Shown here: piece by piece, positions 34,647 through 43,325 of the stretch
How positions within the stretch are numbered: position 1 is the first letter of the stretch
Layout of the letters: each line of letters starts with the position of its first letter
From: Steroidobacter agaridevorans
GTDB taxonomy: Bacteria; Pseudomonadota; Gammaproteobacteria; Steroidobacterales; Steroidobacteraceae
DNA length: 64,000 nt
NCBI RefSeq assembly: GCF_009932555.1
Contig: NZ_BLJO01000010.1
Coordinates: 123,972 to 187,971 of the forward strand
Direction: 5' to 3'
Notes under the pieces: generated by a model
The model's database searches: none
Told to the model about the DNA's origin: nothing
The model's input: only the letters and a program-made list of their open reading frames with translations
Position numbers and translations under genes: made by a program

Positions 34647-37387
34647 TGGCAACTCAACGCAAGCTCGTCCTGGTGGACGGCTCAGGCTACTTGTATCGCG
34701 CATTTCATGCGTTGCCGCCGCTGACCAACTCGCGTGGCGAGCCCACGGGTGCGGTGCTCGGCGTGCTCAACATGCTGCAGAAACTGCGCAAGGAAGAGTC
34801 GCCGGATCTGATCGCCGTGGTATTCGACGCGCCCGGCAGAACATTCCGCGATGAGCTGTTCGAAGAGTACAAGGCTACGCGCACGCCCATGCCCGACGAG
34901 CTGCGCTCGCAGTTGCAGCCGTTGCTCGACAGCGTTCGCGCCATGGGTCTGCCGTTACTGCGCATCGAAGGGGTCGAAGCCGACGACGTGATCGGCACCT
35001 TGGCCTGCGAAGCCGCCGCGCAGAATTACGATGTGATCATCTCCACCGGCGACAAGGACATGGCGCAGCTGGTGAACGAGCGCATCACGCTGGTCAACAC
35101 GATGACCGGCTCGCGCTTGAATCGCGACGGCGTGAAGACCAAGTTCGACGTGTATCCCGAACAGATCATCGACTATCTCGCGCTGGTCGGCGACACCTCG
35201 GACAACATTCCCGGCATTCCCAAAGTCGGCCCGAAAACCGCGGCGAAATGGCTCGGCGAATACGGCACGCTCGACAAGCTGGTGGAGAACGCCGCCGCCA
35301 TCACTGGCAAGGTCGGCGAGAACCTGCGCAACGGCATGAAAGAGCTGGAGCTGTCGCGCAAGCTCGCAACGATCGACCTCAAAGTGAAATTGGAGCAGCC
35401 GTTCGAAACATTGAAGGTCGGCGACCCCGATAAAGATCGTTTACGAGAGCTGTTTACGCGCATGGAGTTTCGCGCGCTGCTGAAGCAGATCGTCGGCGAC
35501 GAAGGTCCCAGCGCATCGGCAGCGGCCGCCGTAACTTCTGCAGAGCCTCCCGCCGAAGGCGCTCCGCCTCCTCCCGTTCCGCGCAACTACGAAACCGTGG
35601 TGACAGCCACAGCGCTGGAAACATGGGTCGCGCAGCTCAAATCGGCGAATGTGATGTCGCTGAATGTAGCGACTACCTCCGGCGGCTACATGCAGGCCGA
35701 CATCGTCGGTCTCGCATTCAGCGTCGAGCCCGGCGCCGTAGCGTACGTGCCGATCGGTCACAACTATCCCGGCGCGCCCGAGCAGCTGTCGCGCGACGTC
35801 GTATTGAAAGCACTGAAGCCCGTACTCGAAGCCGAGCAGCCGCTCAAAGTCGGCTACGACCTGAAATACAAAGGTCACGTGCTGAAGCGCGCCGGCATCG
35901 AGCTGCGCGGCGACAAGTTCGACATCATGCTCGAGTCGTACGTGTTGAACAGCACCGCGGCCAAACACGAGCTGGGGCCGATCTCACGTCGCTATCTCGG
36001 CATCGACCCCATTGCTTATGAGAGCGTCGCCGGCAAAGGCGCGAAGCAAATCGAATTCAACCAGGTGGCGCTCGATACGGCGACTAACTATGCAGGCGAA
36101 GAAGCAGACCTCGCTCTGCAACTGCATCGCCTGCTCTGGCCGCGACTCGAAGCGTTGCCGCCGCTGAAAGAGCTGTACGAGAACATCGAACAGCCGCTGG
36201 TGCCGGTGCTGCTGAAGATGGAACAGGCGGGCGTGCTGCTCGATGGCGACCTGCTTCGCAAACAAAGCGGCGAGCTGGCCACGCGGATGCGCGAGATCGA
36301 GGCACAAGCATACGCAGCCGCGGGCCAGCAGTTCTCGCTGGAATCGCCCAAGCAACTGCAGGAAGTCCTGTTCAACAAGATGGGGCTGCCAATCATCCGT
36401 AAGACACCGACGGGTCAGCCGTCGACCGCGGAAGACGTGCTCGAAGAGCTGGCGGCGAGTTATGAGCTCCCCAAGCTCATCATGGACTACCGCGCGTTCG
36501 CGAAGTTGAAATCCACGTACACGGACAAGTTGCCGCTGGAGATCAATCGCTCCACGCAACGCGTGCATACTTGTTATCAGCAAGCGATCGCTGCGACTGG
36601 CCGGCTGTCTTCCGCCGAGCCGAATCTGCAGAACATTCCGATCCGCACGCCGGAAGGCCGCCGTATCCGGCAAGCGTTCGTGGCGCCGAAGGGCTGGTGC
36701 ATCGTCGCGGCCGATTATTCCCAGATCGAGCTGCGCATCATGGCGCACCTGTCCGGCGACGAAGGCCTGCTGAAAGCCTTCAGCGAAGATCGCGACATCC
36801 ATCTGGCAACCGCTGCCGAAGTGTTCGGCATGACTCTCGACACCGTGACCGCGGATCAGCGCCGCACGGCGAAGATGATCAATTTCGGCTTGATTTACGG
36901 CATGTCGGCATTCGGCCTGGCCTCGCGGCTCGGCATCGAGCGCAGCACGGCGGCGCGCTACGTGGAGACATATTTCCAGCGTTATCCCGGCGTGCGGCGT
37001 TACATGGATGAAACACGGCAGCTCGCGCACGAGCGCGGTTTCGTCGAAACGGTGTTCGGGCGTCGTTTGTATCTAAACGATATCAACGCACGCAACGCAG
37101 CTCTGCGCCAGGCGGCCGAGCGCGCCGCAATCAACGCACCGATGCAAGGCACGGCGGCGGATGTGATCAAACGCGCCATGATCCAGGTGGCTCATTGGCT
37201 GTCGCAATCCAAGCTCGAAGCGCGCCTGCTGTTGCAGGTGCATGACGAACTTGTCTTCGAAGTGCGACGCGAGCTCGCGGAAGATCTGATCGCACATGTA
37301 CGGGAGCTGATGAGCGGGGCCGCGGAGCTGCGTGTGCCGCTCAAAGTGGATGCCGGCATCGGCGAAAACTGGGACGAAGCGCACTGA
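34646..37387 (+). CDS. polA: DNA polymerase I
   Basis: The 913-residue enzyme has an N-terminal 5' nuclease domain (GSGYLYRAFHALPPL; the metal-site EGVEADDVIGTLA), a 3'-5' exonuclease-like domain (about 310-500) and the family-A polymerase domain. Polymerase motifs are visible: DYSQIELRIMAHLS (motif A), RRTAKMINFGLIYGMS (motif B) and LLQVHDELVFEV (motif C). In the exonuclease domain the expected DxE start reads VMSLNVATTS, so the proofreading carboxylates appear to be missing; loss of proofreading is plausible. It functions in Okazaki fragment processing and repair. Confidence 0.94.
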   Translation: MATQRKLVLVDGSGYLYRAFHALPPLTNSRGEPTGAVLGVLNMLQKLRKEESPDLIAVVFDAPGRTFRDELFEEYKATRTPMPDELRSQLQPLLDSVRAMGLPLLRIEGVEADDVIGTLACEAAAQNYDVIISTGDKDMAQLVNERITLVNTMTGSRLNRDGVKTKFDVYPEQIIDYLALVGDTSDNIPGIPKVGPKTAAKWLGEYGTLDKLVENAAAITGKVGENLRNGMKELELSRKLATIDLKVKLEQPFETLKVGDPDKDRLRELFTRMEFRALLKQIVGDEGPSASAAAAVTSAEPPAEGAPPPPVPRNYETVVTATALETWVAQLKSANVMSLNVATTSGGYMQADIVGLAFSVEPGAVAYVPIGHNYPGAPEQLSRDVVLKALKPVLEAEQPLKVGYDLKYKGHVLKRAGIELRGDKFDIMLESYVLNSTAAKHELGPISRRYLGIDPIAYESVAGKGAKQIEFNQVALDTATNYAGEEADLALQLHRLLWPRLEALPPLKELYENIEQPLVPVLLKMEQAGVLLDGDLLRKQSGELATRMREIEAQAYAAAGQQFSLESPKQLQEVLFNKMGLPIIRKTPTGQPSTAEDVLEELAASYELPKLIMDYRAFAKLKSTYTDKLPLEINRSTQRVHTCYQQAIAATGRLSSAEPNLQNIPIRTPEGRRIRQAFVAPKGWCIVAADYSQIELRIMAHLSGDEGLLKAFSEDRDIHLATAAEVFGMTLDTVTADQRRTAKMINFGLIYGMSAFGLASRLGIERSTAARYVETYFQRYPGVRRYMDETRQLAHERGFVETVFGRRLYLNDINARNAALRQAAERAAINAPMQGTAADVIKRAMIQVAHWLSQSKLEARLLLQVHDELVFEVRRELAEDLIAHVRELMSGAAELRVPLKVDAGIGENWDEAH

Positions 37388-37442
37388 TCATCGCGGTGCG
37401 CGGTCGCGCACGGGCGTCGTCACCCCCATTTCATTTCCGATT

Positions 37443-37501
37443 CAGGTTGATCATGCATCCTGGTGCAACCTGATGCCCTGTCCGACTATTTCATTAGTCG
37501 G
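37443..37501 (+). repeat. Two inverted repeats before the outer-membrane protein genes
   Basis: CAGGTTG (37443-37449) pairs with CAACCTG (37466-37472), and CCGACTA (37482-37488) pairs with TAGTCGG (37495-37501). A direct repeat CATTAGTC at 37492 and 37506 overlaps the second. They lie in the 145-base gap between polA and the first barrel gene, and could be a leader structure or binding sites; no T-run follows, so they are not typical terminators. Confidence 0.45.
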
Positions 37502-37532
37502 TCGTCATTAGTCACATCAAAGGACTTCATCC

Positions 37533-38057
37533 ATGCGTAAAGCAATTCTGGCCTCCGCGTTGTTGCTGGCGAGCACGGCCACGATGGCCGCCGACAACGG
37601 CATCTATCTCGGCGCCAGCCTCGGCCAGGCCAACACCGAGCTCGATCGGGACGCCACTGGCCTGGACCTCGATGGCGACGACACCGGCTTCAAGATCATC
37701 GCGGGCATCCGGCCGCTCGACTGGTTCGGCATCGAGGCGAGCTATGTGAATTTTGGCGAAGTGAAGGAAGGCCCGTTGTCCGTGGAGAGCGACGGCATCA
37801 CGGGGTTCGGCGTGTTTTTCTTACCTGTCGGCCCGGTCGACCTGTTTGCTAAAGGCGGTGTGATCAGCTTCGACACCGACGTCAAAATCCGCAACTTCGG
37901 TAACTTCCGCGATGACGGCACGGACTTCGCGTACGGCGTCGGCGCGCAATTTCGCTTCCTCAGCCTGAGCGTGCGCGCCGAATACGAAATGTTCGATATC
38001 GATAACGTGGACGACGCCAACATGCTCTCCATCGGCGTTACGTATACGTTCCTCTAA
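37533..38057 (+). CDS. Small outer-membrane beta-barrel protein 1
   Basis: The 174-residue protein has a signal peptide (cleaved after TMAA, near residue 19) and a beta-barrel pattern of alternating strands: GIYLGASLGQAN, GFKIIAGIRPLDWFGIEASYVNFGEV and FAYGVGAQFRFLSLSVRAEYEMF. It ends VTYTFL, with an aromatic-containing C-terminal strand suited to BAM recognition. It belongs with the OmpA-like/opacity-type eight-stranded barrels. The role is unknown. The next gene is a paralogue 36 bases away. Confidence 0.82.
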   Translation: MRKAILASALLLASTATMAADNGIYLGASLGQANTELDRDATGLDLDGDDTGFKIIAGIRPLDWFGIEASYVNFGEVKEGPLSVESDGITGFGVFFLPVGPVDLFAKGGVISFDTDVKIRNFGNFRDDGTDFAYGVGAQFRFLSLSVRAEYEMFDIDNVDDANMLSIGVTYTFL

Positions 38058-38093
38058 AGCATCCGCTCTGACGAAGTACAAGGGAGCAACATC

Positions 38094-38738
38094 ATGCGTT
38101 TGCCCATCCGCTGGTTGTCACTGCCTCTTGCGCTCTGCGCGGCGAGCCCCGCCGCCTTTGCGCGCGACCCCGCCTTGTTGGGTCCGTATCTAGGCGCCTC
38201 CATCGGCGATTCGACCGTCCAGTTCAAAGACGACGAGACGCGCCAGGAATTCGATGCCGACGACACCGGGTTCAAGATCAACGCCGGCTATCGCATCATC
38301 GACTGGGTCGCTGTGGAGTTGAACTACACCGACTTCGGCAAGCCGGTGGACCGCATCTTCGGCGTGGACATGGAAGCCCAGTACACGGCGGTCTCGGTCA
38401 GCGCCCTAGGCATGTTGCCTCTGGGCAGTAACTTCGACCTGTTCGGCCGGCTCGGCCTGGCCCGCCTGGACGCGGACTTCAGCGCCCGCGGCTTTGCCGG
38501 CTCGGACAGCGACAAGAGCACCGAACCGCTGTTCGGCATCGGCGCGCAGTTCCGCGCCAGCAATCTGGCGATCCGGCTCGAGTACGAAGGCATCCTGCTG
38601 GATGCCAACAATCGCGATGACGACGACTGGTGGGACGATTGGAACGACGATGACGACTGGGACGACCATAACGACAGCGACTGGGTGAGCATGCTGTCGC
38701 TGGGGTTCACTTATAAGTTCGGTGGGCCGGCGCGCTGA
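38094..38738 (+). CDS. Small outer-membrane beta-barrel protein 2 with an acidic Trp-rich loop
   Basis: The product is 214 residues with a signal peptide (cleaved near AFA). It has the same barrel plan as its upstream neighbour, sharing the DDTGFKI motif and an IxDWVAVELNYTDFG-type strand. Before the last strand it has an insertion of about 20 residues made almost only of Asp, Asn and Trp (DDDWWDDWNDDDDWDDHND). This would be a highly acidic external loop, perhaps binding cations. The final strand reads SLGFTYKF, followed by five extra residues. A tandem duplication with divergence best explains the pair. Confidence 0.8.
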   Translation: MRLPIRWLSLPLALCAASPAAFARDPALLGPYLGASIGDSTVQFKDDETRQEFDADDTGFKINAGYRIIDWVAVELNYTDFGKPVDRIFGVDMEAQYTAVSVSALGMLPLGSNFDLFGRLGLARLDADFSARGFAGSDSDKSTEPLFGIGAQFRASNLAIRLEYEGILLDANNRDDDDWWDDWNDDDDWDDHNDSDWVSMLSLGFTYKFGGPAR

Positions 38739-38862
38739 ATTGGTCAGGCCAATTTGTTGCTCGCGTGCCACAAAAGCGACGGAAACGGCCCGGCTCAACG
38801 CTGCCGCCTGTGGTTCGCGAGACGCAACTCAATTGCGGTTAACCACCTGAAAGCATAAAGAT

Positions 38863-38887
38863 TTTTTCACACGAGTCGGGTGAAAAA
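38863..38887. terminator. Hairpin after the barrel genes, possible bidirectional terminator
   Basis: TTTTTCAC (38863-38870) pairs with GTGAAAAA (38880-38887) around a 9-base loop. It lies 125 bases after the second barrel gene. The A/T tails are part of the stem, so it could end transcription from either side, but no extra T-run follows. Confidence 0.45.
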
Positions 38888-39046
38888 GATCCGGAACTTT
38901 CGCCTGCGGCGGGCGTCATAACTCCCGAGCGTCGGCCAGGACGCTCCCGTTCGCTGACCTCCCTGAGTGAACGGTAACCCGGTCCATCCCCATGCCGGGT
39001 AATACTGCCCCGGTGGCTCCAGAAGTCGCCGGGGTTCTTTTTTATT
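38888..39046 (+). ncRNA. Candidate structured small RNA ending in a terminator
   Basis: This non-coding stretch can form four hairpins in a row: 38927-38932 with 38941-38946, 38948-38955 with 38967-38974 (GC-rich, one G-T pair), 38978-38983 with 38996-39001, and 39008-39013 with 39029-39034. The last (CCCCGG/CCGGGG) is followed by TTCTTTTTTATT and looks like a rho-independent terminator. It could be a small RNA gene or a long 3' end of the barrel mRNA. I do not recognise a known family; it does not fit 6S, 4.5S, RNase P or tmRNA. The open frames on the minus strand here look non-coding. Confidence 0.45.
39008..39046 (+). terminator. Rho-independent terminator
   Basis: CCCCGG (39008-39013) pairs with CCGGGG (39029-39034), extended inward by weaker pairs, then TTCTTTTTTATT. 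No coding gene ends close upstream on this strand, which is why a small RNA is suspected. Confidence 0.75.
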
Positions 39047-39052
39047 GGAGAC

Positions 39053-39160
39053 CGACTCGGGCATCCTGCCACTCGCGTTCTCGCACGCTTGAGAAAAGGC
39101 GTGACTTTTCCCGCGCGTGCCGCCGCCGAAAGGCGGCGGGCACATCCCTGTGCCTGGGGT
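39053..39160 (+). repeat. Dispersed intergenic repeat, copy A
   Basis: This stretch is matched along its length by the reverse complement of 61693-61799. It begins CGACTCGGGCATCCTGCCAC, contains a hairpin GAAAAG/CTTTTC (about 39092-39111) and a G+C hairpin GCCGCC-gaaa-GGCGGC (about 39120-39137), and ends CATCCCTGTGCCTG. The stems are kept while the sequence between them differs, as expected of a structured element. It lies between the barrel gene pair and engB. Confidence 0.75.
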
Positions 39161-39225
39161 AGCACAAAGTAAGCCTCGGTTTGCTATTGCCGGCTTCCGG
39201 TCCGGGCCGGGCGAAAGGTCTTTAT

Positions 39226-39843
39226 TTATTGTTCTGCTGTATCCGAAGCGCGCTGAGGCATCCCAGCCAGCATTTTCAGGACCTCTTTGCGGGCCTCGTC
39301 GACGCCGGTCTTGGCCACCGCGGAAAACAGCTGGGCAGAAACCCCCTCGCCTACCTCACCGCGGACCTTCTTGAGCGTCGCCATCGACTCGCCGCGGCCG
39401 AGCTTGTCGGCCTTGGTCAGTAGTAAATGCACCGGCAGATTCTGCGCGCCGGTCCATTCGAGCATCTGCCAGTCGAAGTCCGTCAGCGGATGCCGCGAGT
39501 CCATCACGATGATCACCCCCGCCAATGACGCTCGGGTCTCGACATAGCGCCCCATCAGCTGTCGCCAGTGATCCCGCATCTTCTCCGGCACTTTCGCGTA
39601 CCCGTACCCCGGCAGGTCGGCGAGCCGCTGCTGCTGGTTGAGGGCGAAGAAGTTGATCAGCTGCGTGCGCCCCGGCGTCTTGCTGGTCCGCGCCAGGTCC
39701 TTGCGGCCGGTGATGGCGTTCAAGGCGCTGGATTTGCCGGCATTGGAGCGGCCGGCAAACGCCACCTCCGCGCCCTGGTCGGCGGGAAACTGGCGCGGCT
39801 GCCAGGAGCTGGTCAGGAACTCGACGGGGGGGAATTGCGGCAT
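39226..39843 (-). CDS. engB: Ribosome biogenesis GTPase EngB (YsxC/YihA)
   Basis: The 205-residue GTPase has the P-loop [12 protein letters not shown], the switch [14 protein letters not shown] and the specificity motif [10 protein letters not shown], as in YihA/EngB. It assists late assembly of the large ribosomal subunit. The divergent cytochrome c4 gene begins 95 bases from its start. Confidence 0.95.
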   Translation of the reverse strand: MPQFPPVEFLTSSWQPRQFPADQGAEVAFAGRSNAGKSSALNAITGRKDLARTSKTPGRTQLINFFALNQQQRLADLPGYGYAKVPEKMRDHWRQLMGRYVETRASLAGVIIVMDSRHPLTDFDWQMLEWTGAQNLPVHLLLTKADKLGRGESMATLKKVRGEVGEGVSAQLFSAVAKTGVDEARKEVLKMLAGMPQRASDTAEQ

Positions 39844-39866
39844 GTTGGACTGTATGTTGCGTGAGG

Positions 39867-39896
39867 CTGAGGCAAGCCATACCGCTAGTGTACAAT
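39867..39896 (+). promoter_or_regulatory. Probable cytochrome c4 promoter
   Basis: TACAAT (39891-39896) is a good -10 element 42 bases before the cytochrome gene. The best-placed -35 (CTGAGG, 39867-39872, 18 bases away) is weak. Confidence 0.4.
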
Positions 39897-39937
39897 TCCG
39901 CGCCTTTTGGCCAGCCGCCGCTACGGAGTTACGAATA

Positions 39938-40564
39938 ATGAAGTTTCAGTCGATGGTCCTGCTCACCGTTCTGTGCGGCCTGCAGGCGGGCGTTAGCTTC
40001 GCTGCCGAGCAGCCTGTCGCAGGCTCGGCCGAGAAAGGCCAGGCGAAAGCCGCGCCCTGCGTCGCCTGTCACGGTGTCAATGGCAACAGCGTGAACCCCG
40101 AATGGCCGAACCTGGCCGGCCAGCACGAGACCTACATCAAGCGCCAGCTGAGCGCGTTCAAGAGCGATCAACGCCAGAACGTGCTCATGACGCCGATGGC
40201 CAAGCCGCTCTCGGACGAGGACATTGCCGATCTCGGCGCGTACTTCGCCTCGCAGAAGTCCACGGGCACGCTGGAAGCCGAGCCGTCGAAGGTCGCGCTG
40301 GGCCAGAAGCTGTTCCGCGGCGGCGATCCGGCCAAGGGCATCGCGGCCTGCGCGGCTTGCCACGGCCCGGACGGCGCGGGTAATCCTGCGGCCGGCTATG
40401 CGCAGATCAAAGGCCAGCACGCCACCTACACGATCAATCAGTTGAAGGCGTATCGCTCGGGAACACGCCAGACCGATCCGAATCAAATGATGCGGAACGT
40501 GGCTTCCCTGCTGACCGACGAACAAATCGACGCGGTCGCTGCCTACATCCAGGGCCTGCGCTGA
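39938..40564 (+). CDS. Cytochrome c4-type diheme cytochrome
   Basis: The 208-residue protein has a signal peptide (near residue 24, SFAAE) and two heme-c motifs, CVACH and CAACH, each followed at a suitable distance by an axial methionine (TPMAKPLSD and NQMMRNVA). This is the two-domain plan of cytochrome c4, a periplasmic electron carrier to terminal oxidases. The next gene, for a DsbA-like oxidase, begins 41 bases later; the pairing of c4 and dsbA is common in gammaproteobacteria. Confidence 0.92.
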   Translation: MKFQSMVLLTVLCGLQAGVSFAAEQPVAGSAEKGQAKAAPCVACHGVNGNSVNPEWPNLAGQHETYIKRQLSAFKSDQRQNVLMTPMAKPLSDEDIADLGAYFASQKSTGTLEAEPSKVALGQKLFRGGDPAKGIAACAACHGPDGAGNPAAGYAQIKGQHATYTINQLKAYRSGTRQTDPNQMMRNVASLLTDEQIDAVAAYIQGLR

Positions 40565-40604
40565 TCGAACTATTGGCAGGCGCTCAAACTGCTCGGAACG
40601 ACGC

Positions 40605-41480
40605 ATGAACAAACTCGCTGCTCTGCTCTCGACCCTGGTTCTGCTCGCGGCCTGCGGTAAGCAGGAATCCGCCCCAAGCGCCCCGGCGCCCGCTGCGGCT
40701 CCGCCCGCGGCCGAGCAGCCCGCAGCCCCGGCTGCGGAAGGCGGAGCAGCGGCGCCGACGGATCAGGCCGCCGCCGATCAGGCTGCGACCGCGCCGACCG
40801 AAACTGTCAGCGAGATGGACGATGGGCCGGCCGCTACGGAGCAGCAGCACACCGCCTCGACGACTCAGCCCTCGTTGAAGCTGGGCGGCTCGGCCGGCGG
40901 CCCGCCGACCTCCTCGAAGTTCAAGGAAGGCACGAACTATCAGAAGATCGTGCCGGCCCAGCCCACCAATGCGCCGCCGGGCAAGGTCGAAGTGACCGAG
41001 GTGTTCTGGTACGGCTGCGGTCACTGCTTCGCGCTCGATCCGGCGGTCGAGTCCTGGCGCGCCAAGGGCAAGGCTCCGTACATCGAATTCAACCGCGTCC
41101 CGGCGATGTGGAATGAAGGCACCCGCATGCATGCGCGGGTCTATTACACCGCCGAAGTGCTGGGCAAGCTCGAAGAGCTGCACTCGCTGATCTTCCGCGA
41201 GGTCAACGTCAACGGCAATCAGCTCAACAACGTCGACAAGATCGCTGCGTTCTTCCAGCAGCACGGCGTGAGCAAGGAAAAGTTCACCGAGACGTTCTCG
41301 TCGTTCGCCGTCGAATCCAAACTGCAGCGCGCGGACTTCCTCAACAAGCGCTACCGCATCCAGTCCGTGCCCACGGTCATCGTCAACGGCAAGTACAGCA
41401 CCGACGTCGGCACCGCCGGCGGCGAAAGCCAGCTGTTCAGCCTGATCGACGAGCTCTCGGCTCACGAGCACGGCGGCTGA
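40605..41480 (+). CDS. dsbA: DsbA-type thiol:disulfide oxidase with lipoprotein N-terminus
   Basis: The 291-residue protein has the lipobox LLAAC (Cys17), a long Ala/Pro/Gln linker (about 20-110) and a thioredoxin-fold DsbA domain. The active site is CGHC in FWYGCGHCFALDP, and the cis-proline loop is QSVPTVIVNG. DsbA introduces disulfides into exported proteins. The lipid anchor and linker would tether it to a membrane, unlike soluble E. coli DsbA; this resembles the DsbA lipoproteins of Neisseria and some Xanthomonadales. Confidence 0.9.
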   Translation: MNKLAALLSTLVLLAACGKQESAPSAPAPAAAPPAAEQPAAPAAEGGAAAPTDQAAADQAATAPTETVSEMDDGPAATEQQHTASTTQPSLKLGGSAGGPPTSSKFKEGTNYQKIVPAQPTNAPPGKVEVTEVFWYGCGHCFALDPAVESWRAKGKAPYIEFNRVPAMWNEGTRMHARVYYTAEVLGKLEELHSLIFREVNVNGNQLNNVDKIAAFFQQHGVSKEKFTETFSSFAVESKLQRADFLNKRYRIQSVPTVIVNGKYSTDVGTAGGESQLFSLIDELSAHEHGG

Positions 41481-41492
41481 TCCCCGCCGAGC

Positions 41493-42476
41493 ATGCTGAA
41501 CATCTTCGTCCCGGCAGCGCAGGGCCTGACCAAGGTCAAGGCTGGCACGGGCGACGATGGGCCGCCGATTCCGACGCAGGCGGTGTGGGTCGATCTGCTC
41601 GAGCCCACCGTCGAGGAAGAGAAGCTGGTCGAAGCCTCGTTCGGCATCGAAGTGCCGACGCGCGAGGAAATGAAGGAGATCGAAACCTCCAACCGGCTGT
41701 ACGAGGATAACGGCGCGCTCTACATGACCATGACGGTCGCCGCACAGCTCGACACCGACCGGCCGGTGAGCATGGCGGTGACTTTCATTCTGGCGGGCAA
41801 TCGGCTCATTACGAACCGATACATGGATACCAAGCCCTTCCAGCAGTTCATCGCCTACGCCGGCAAACATCCGGCGGCATGCCCGAACGCCGTGACCATC
41901 CTCGCGGGCTTGATGGAAGCATTCATCGAGCGCATCGCCGATGTGCTCGAGCGGGTCGGCGCCGATCTGGACAGCGTGTCCAGCAACATCTTCGCCCGCC
42001 ACGGCAACGGTCAACCGACCAGCCGCGACCTGCGCGCGATGATCGAGCGCATCGGCTTCAACGGCGAGCTCAACTCCAAAGGCCGCGAGAGCCTGGTCAG
42101 CCTGGGGCGTCTGCTGATGTTCGTGCAGCAGTCGGTGCCGGGCATCAGCACCGAGCAGCGCGACCGCTTTCATTCCATCAGCCGCGACGTGCTGTCATTG
42201 TCGGATCATGCGTCGTTTCTCGGCTCGAAGGTGTCGTTCCTGCTGGAAGCGACGCTCGGCCTGATCAACGTCGAGCAGAACAACATCATCAAGATCTTCT
42301 CGGTCGCGGCCGTGCTGTTCCTGCCGCCGACCTTGATCGCCAGCATCTACGGCATGAACTATCACCTGCTGCCGGACCTGCCGGGCAAGTACAGCAATTT
42401 CTTCTTTTCCATCGGGCTGATGGTGGCCTCGATGGGCGTCACTTACGCGCTGTTCAAACGCAAGGGTTGGTTGTAG
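41493..42476 (+). CDS. corA: CorA-family magnesium/cobalt transporter
   Basis: The 327-residue protein has the CorA plan: an N-terminal cytoplasmic funnel domain, a long stalk helix, and two C-terminal membrane helices separated by the signature YGMN (in IYGMNYHLLPDLPG). CorA pentamers take up Mg2+ (also Co2+ and Ni2+). The gene is joined to the next one with no gap: its TAG is followed at once by ATG. Confidence 0.93.
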   Translation: MLNIFVPAAQGLTKVKAGTGDDGPPIPTQAVWVDLLEPTVEEEKLVEASFGIEVPTREEMKEIETSNRLYEDNGALYMTMTVAAQLDTDRPVSMAVTFILAGNRLITNRYMDTKPFQQFIAYAGKHPAACPNAVTILAGLMEAFIERIADVLERVGADLDSVSSNIFARHGNGQPTSRDLRAMIERIGFNGELNSKGRESLVSLGRLLMFVQQSVPGISTEQRDRFHSISRDVLSLSDHASFLGSKVSFLLEATLGLINVEQNNIIKIFSVAAVLFLPPTLIASIYGMNYHLLPDLPGKYSNFFFSIGLMVASMGVTYALFKRKGWL

Positions 42477-43325
42477 ATGGCGGCTCACAACATCACCAGC
42501 ATGGCGCTGTTCTGCGATTTCGAGAATATCGCGCTCGGTGTACGTGACGCCCAGTACGCCAAGTTCGACATCGACCGCGTGCTCGAACGGCTGCTGCTCA
42601 AGGGCAGCATCGTCGTGAAAAAGGCGTACTGCGACTGGGATCGCTACAAGGATTTCAAGAAGCCCATGCACGAGGCGTCGTTCGAGCTGATCGAGATCCC
42701 GCACGTGAAGATCTCCGGCAAGAACTCCGCCGACATCCGCCTGGTCGTCGACGCGCTCGACCTTTGCTACACCAAGGCGCACGTCGACACGTTCGTCATC
42801 ATCAGCGGCGACTCGGACTTCTCGCCGCTGGTCAGCAAGCTGCGCGAGAACAACAAGACCGTCATCGGCGTCGGCGTGAAGAGCTCGACGTCGGACCTGC
42901 TGATCGCCAACTGCGACGAGTTCATTTATTACGACGATCTGGTGCGGCAGGAAGAAAAGAAACGTCACCAGCGCGCACGTCGCAAGCAGCCCGCGAGCGC
43001 CAAAGCCACGGCCGCCGCCGGCGCCGAGACGCCGAAGGCAGCGAAGCCGGTCTCCAGCGAGGAAGATCGCAAACAGGAGGCGTTCGACCTGGTCGTCGAC
43101 ACCATCGATGCGCTGGCCGAGGAGCGCGATCAGGACGAGAAGATCTGGGGCTCCATGGTCAAGCAGACCTTGAAGCGGCGGAATCCCGGTTTCAACGAAA
43201 GTTATTTCGGCTTCCGCACGTTCAGCGATCTGCTCGAAGAGGCGCAGGCCCGCAAACTGCTGACGCTCGAACCCGATCAGAAATCCGGCGGCTACATCAT
43301 CCGCCGGGGCACGCGCACGGAATAG
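42477..43325 (+). CDS. NYN-domain (PIN-like) protein with C-terminal OST-HTH-like domain
   Basis: In the 282-residue protein, residues about 6-155 form a NYN/LabA-like domain with the acidic residues expected of a PIN-type RNase: FCDFENIALG, KNSADIRLVVDAL and ISGDSDFSPLVSKLRE. A basic, Ala-rich linker (about 160-200) leads to a C-terminal domain (about 205-280) of OST-HTH/LOTUS type (FGFRTFSDLLEEAQ). The family is thought to cleave or bind RNA. Direct fusion of its start to the corA stop suggests co-translation. Confidence 0.87.
   Translation: MAAHNITSMALFCDFENIALGVRDAQYAKFDIDRVLERLLLKGSIVVKKAYCDWDRYKDFKKPMHEASFELIEIPHVKISGKNSADIRLVVDALDLCYTKAHVDTFVIISGDSDFSPLVSKLRENNKTVIGVGVKSSTSDLLIANCDEFIYYDDLVRQEEKKRHQRARRKQPASAKATAAAGAETPKAAKPVSSEEDRKQEAFDLVVDTIDALAEERDQDEKIWGSMVKQTLKRRNPGFNESYFGFRTFSDLLEEAQARKLLTLEPDQKSGGYIIRRGTRTE

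Noticed and set aside
38888-39046. 6S RNA, 4.5S RNA or tmRNA
   Set aside because: The order of helices and the conserved loops of these RNAs are not present; only a generic structured RNA can be proposed.
38839-39165. Small minus-strand frames between the barrel genes and engB
   Set aside because: They run through hairpins and the dispersed repeat, lack ribosome-binding sites and have no recognisable domain.
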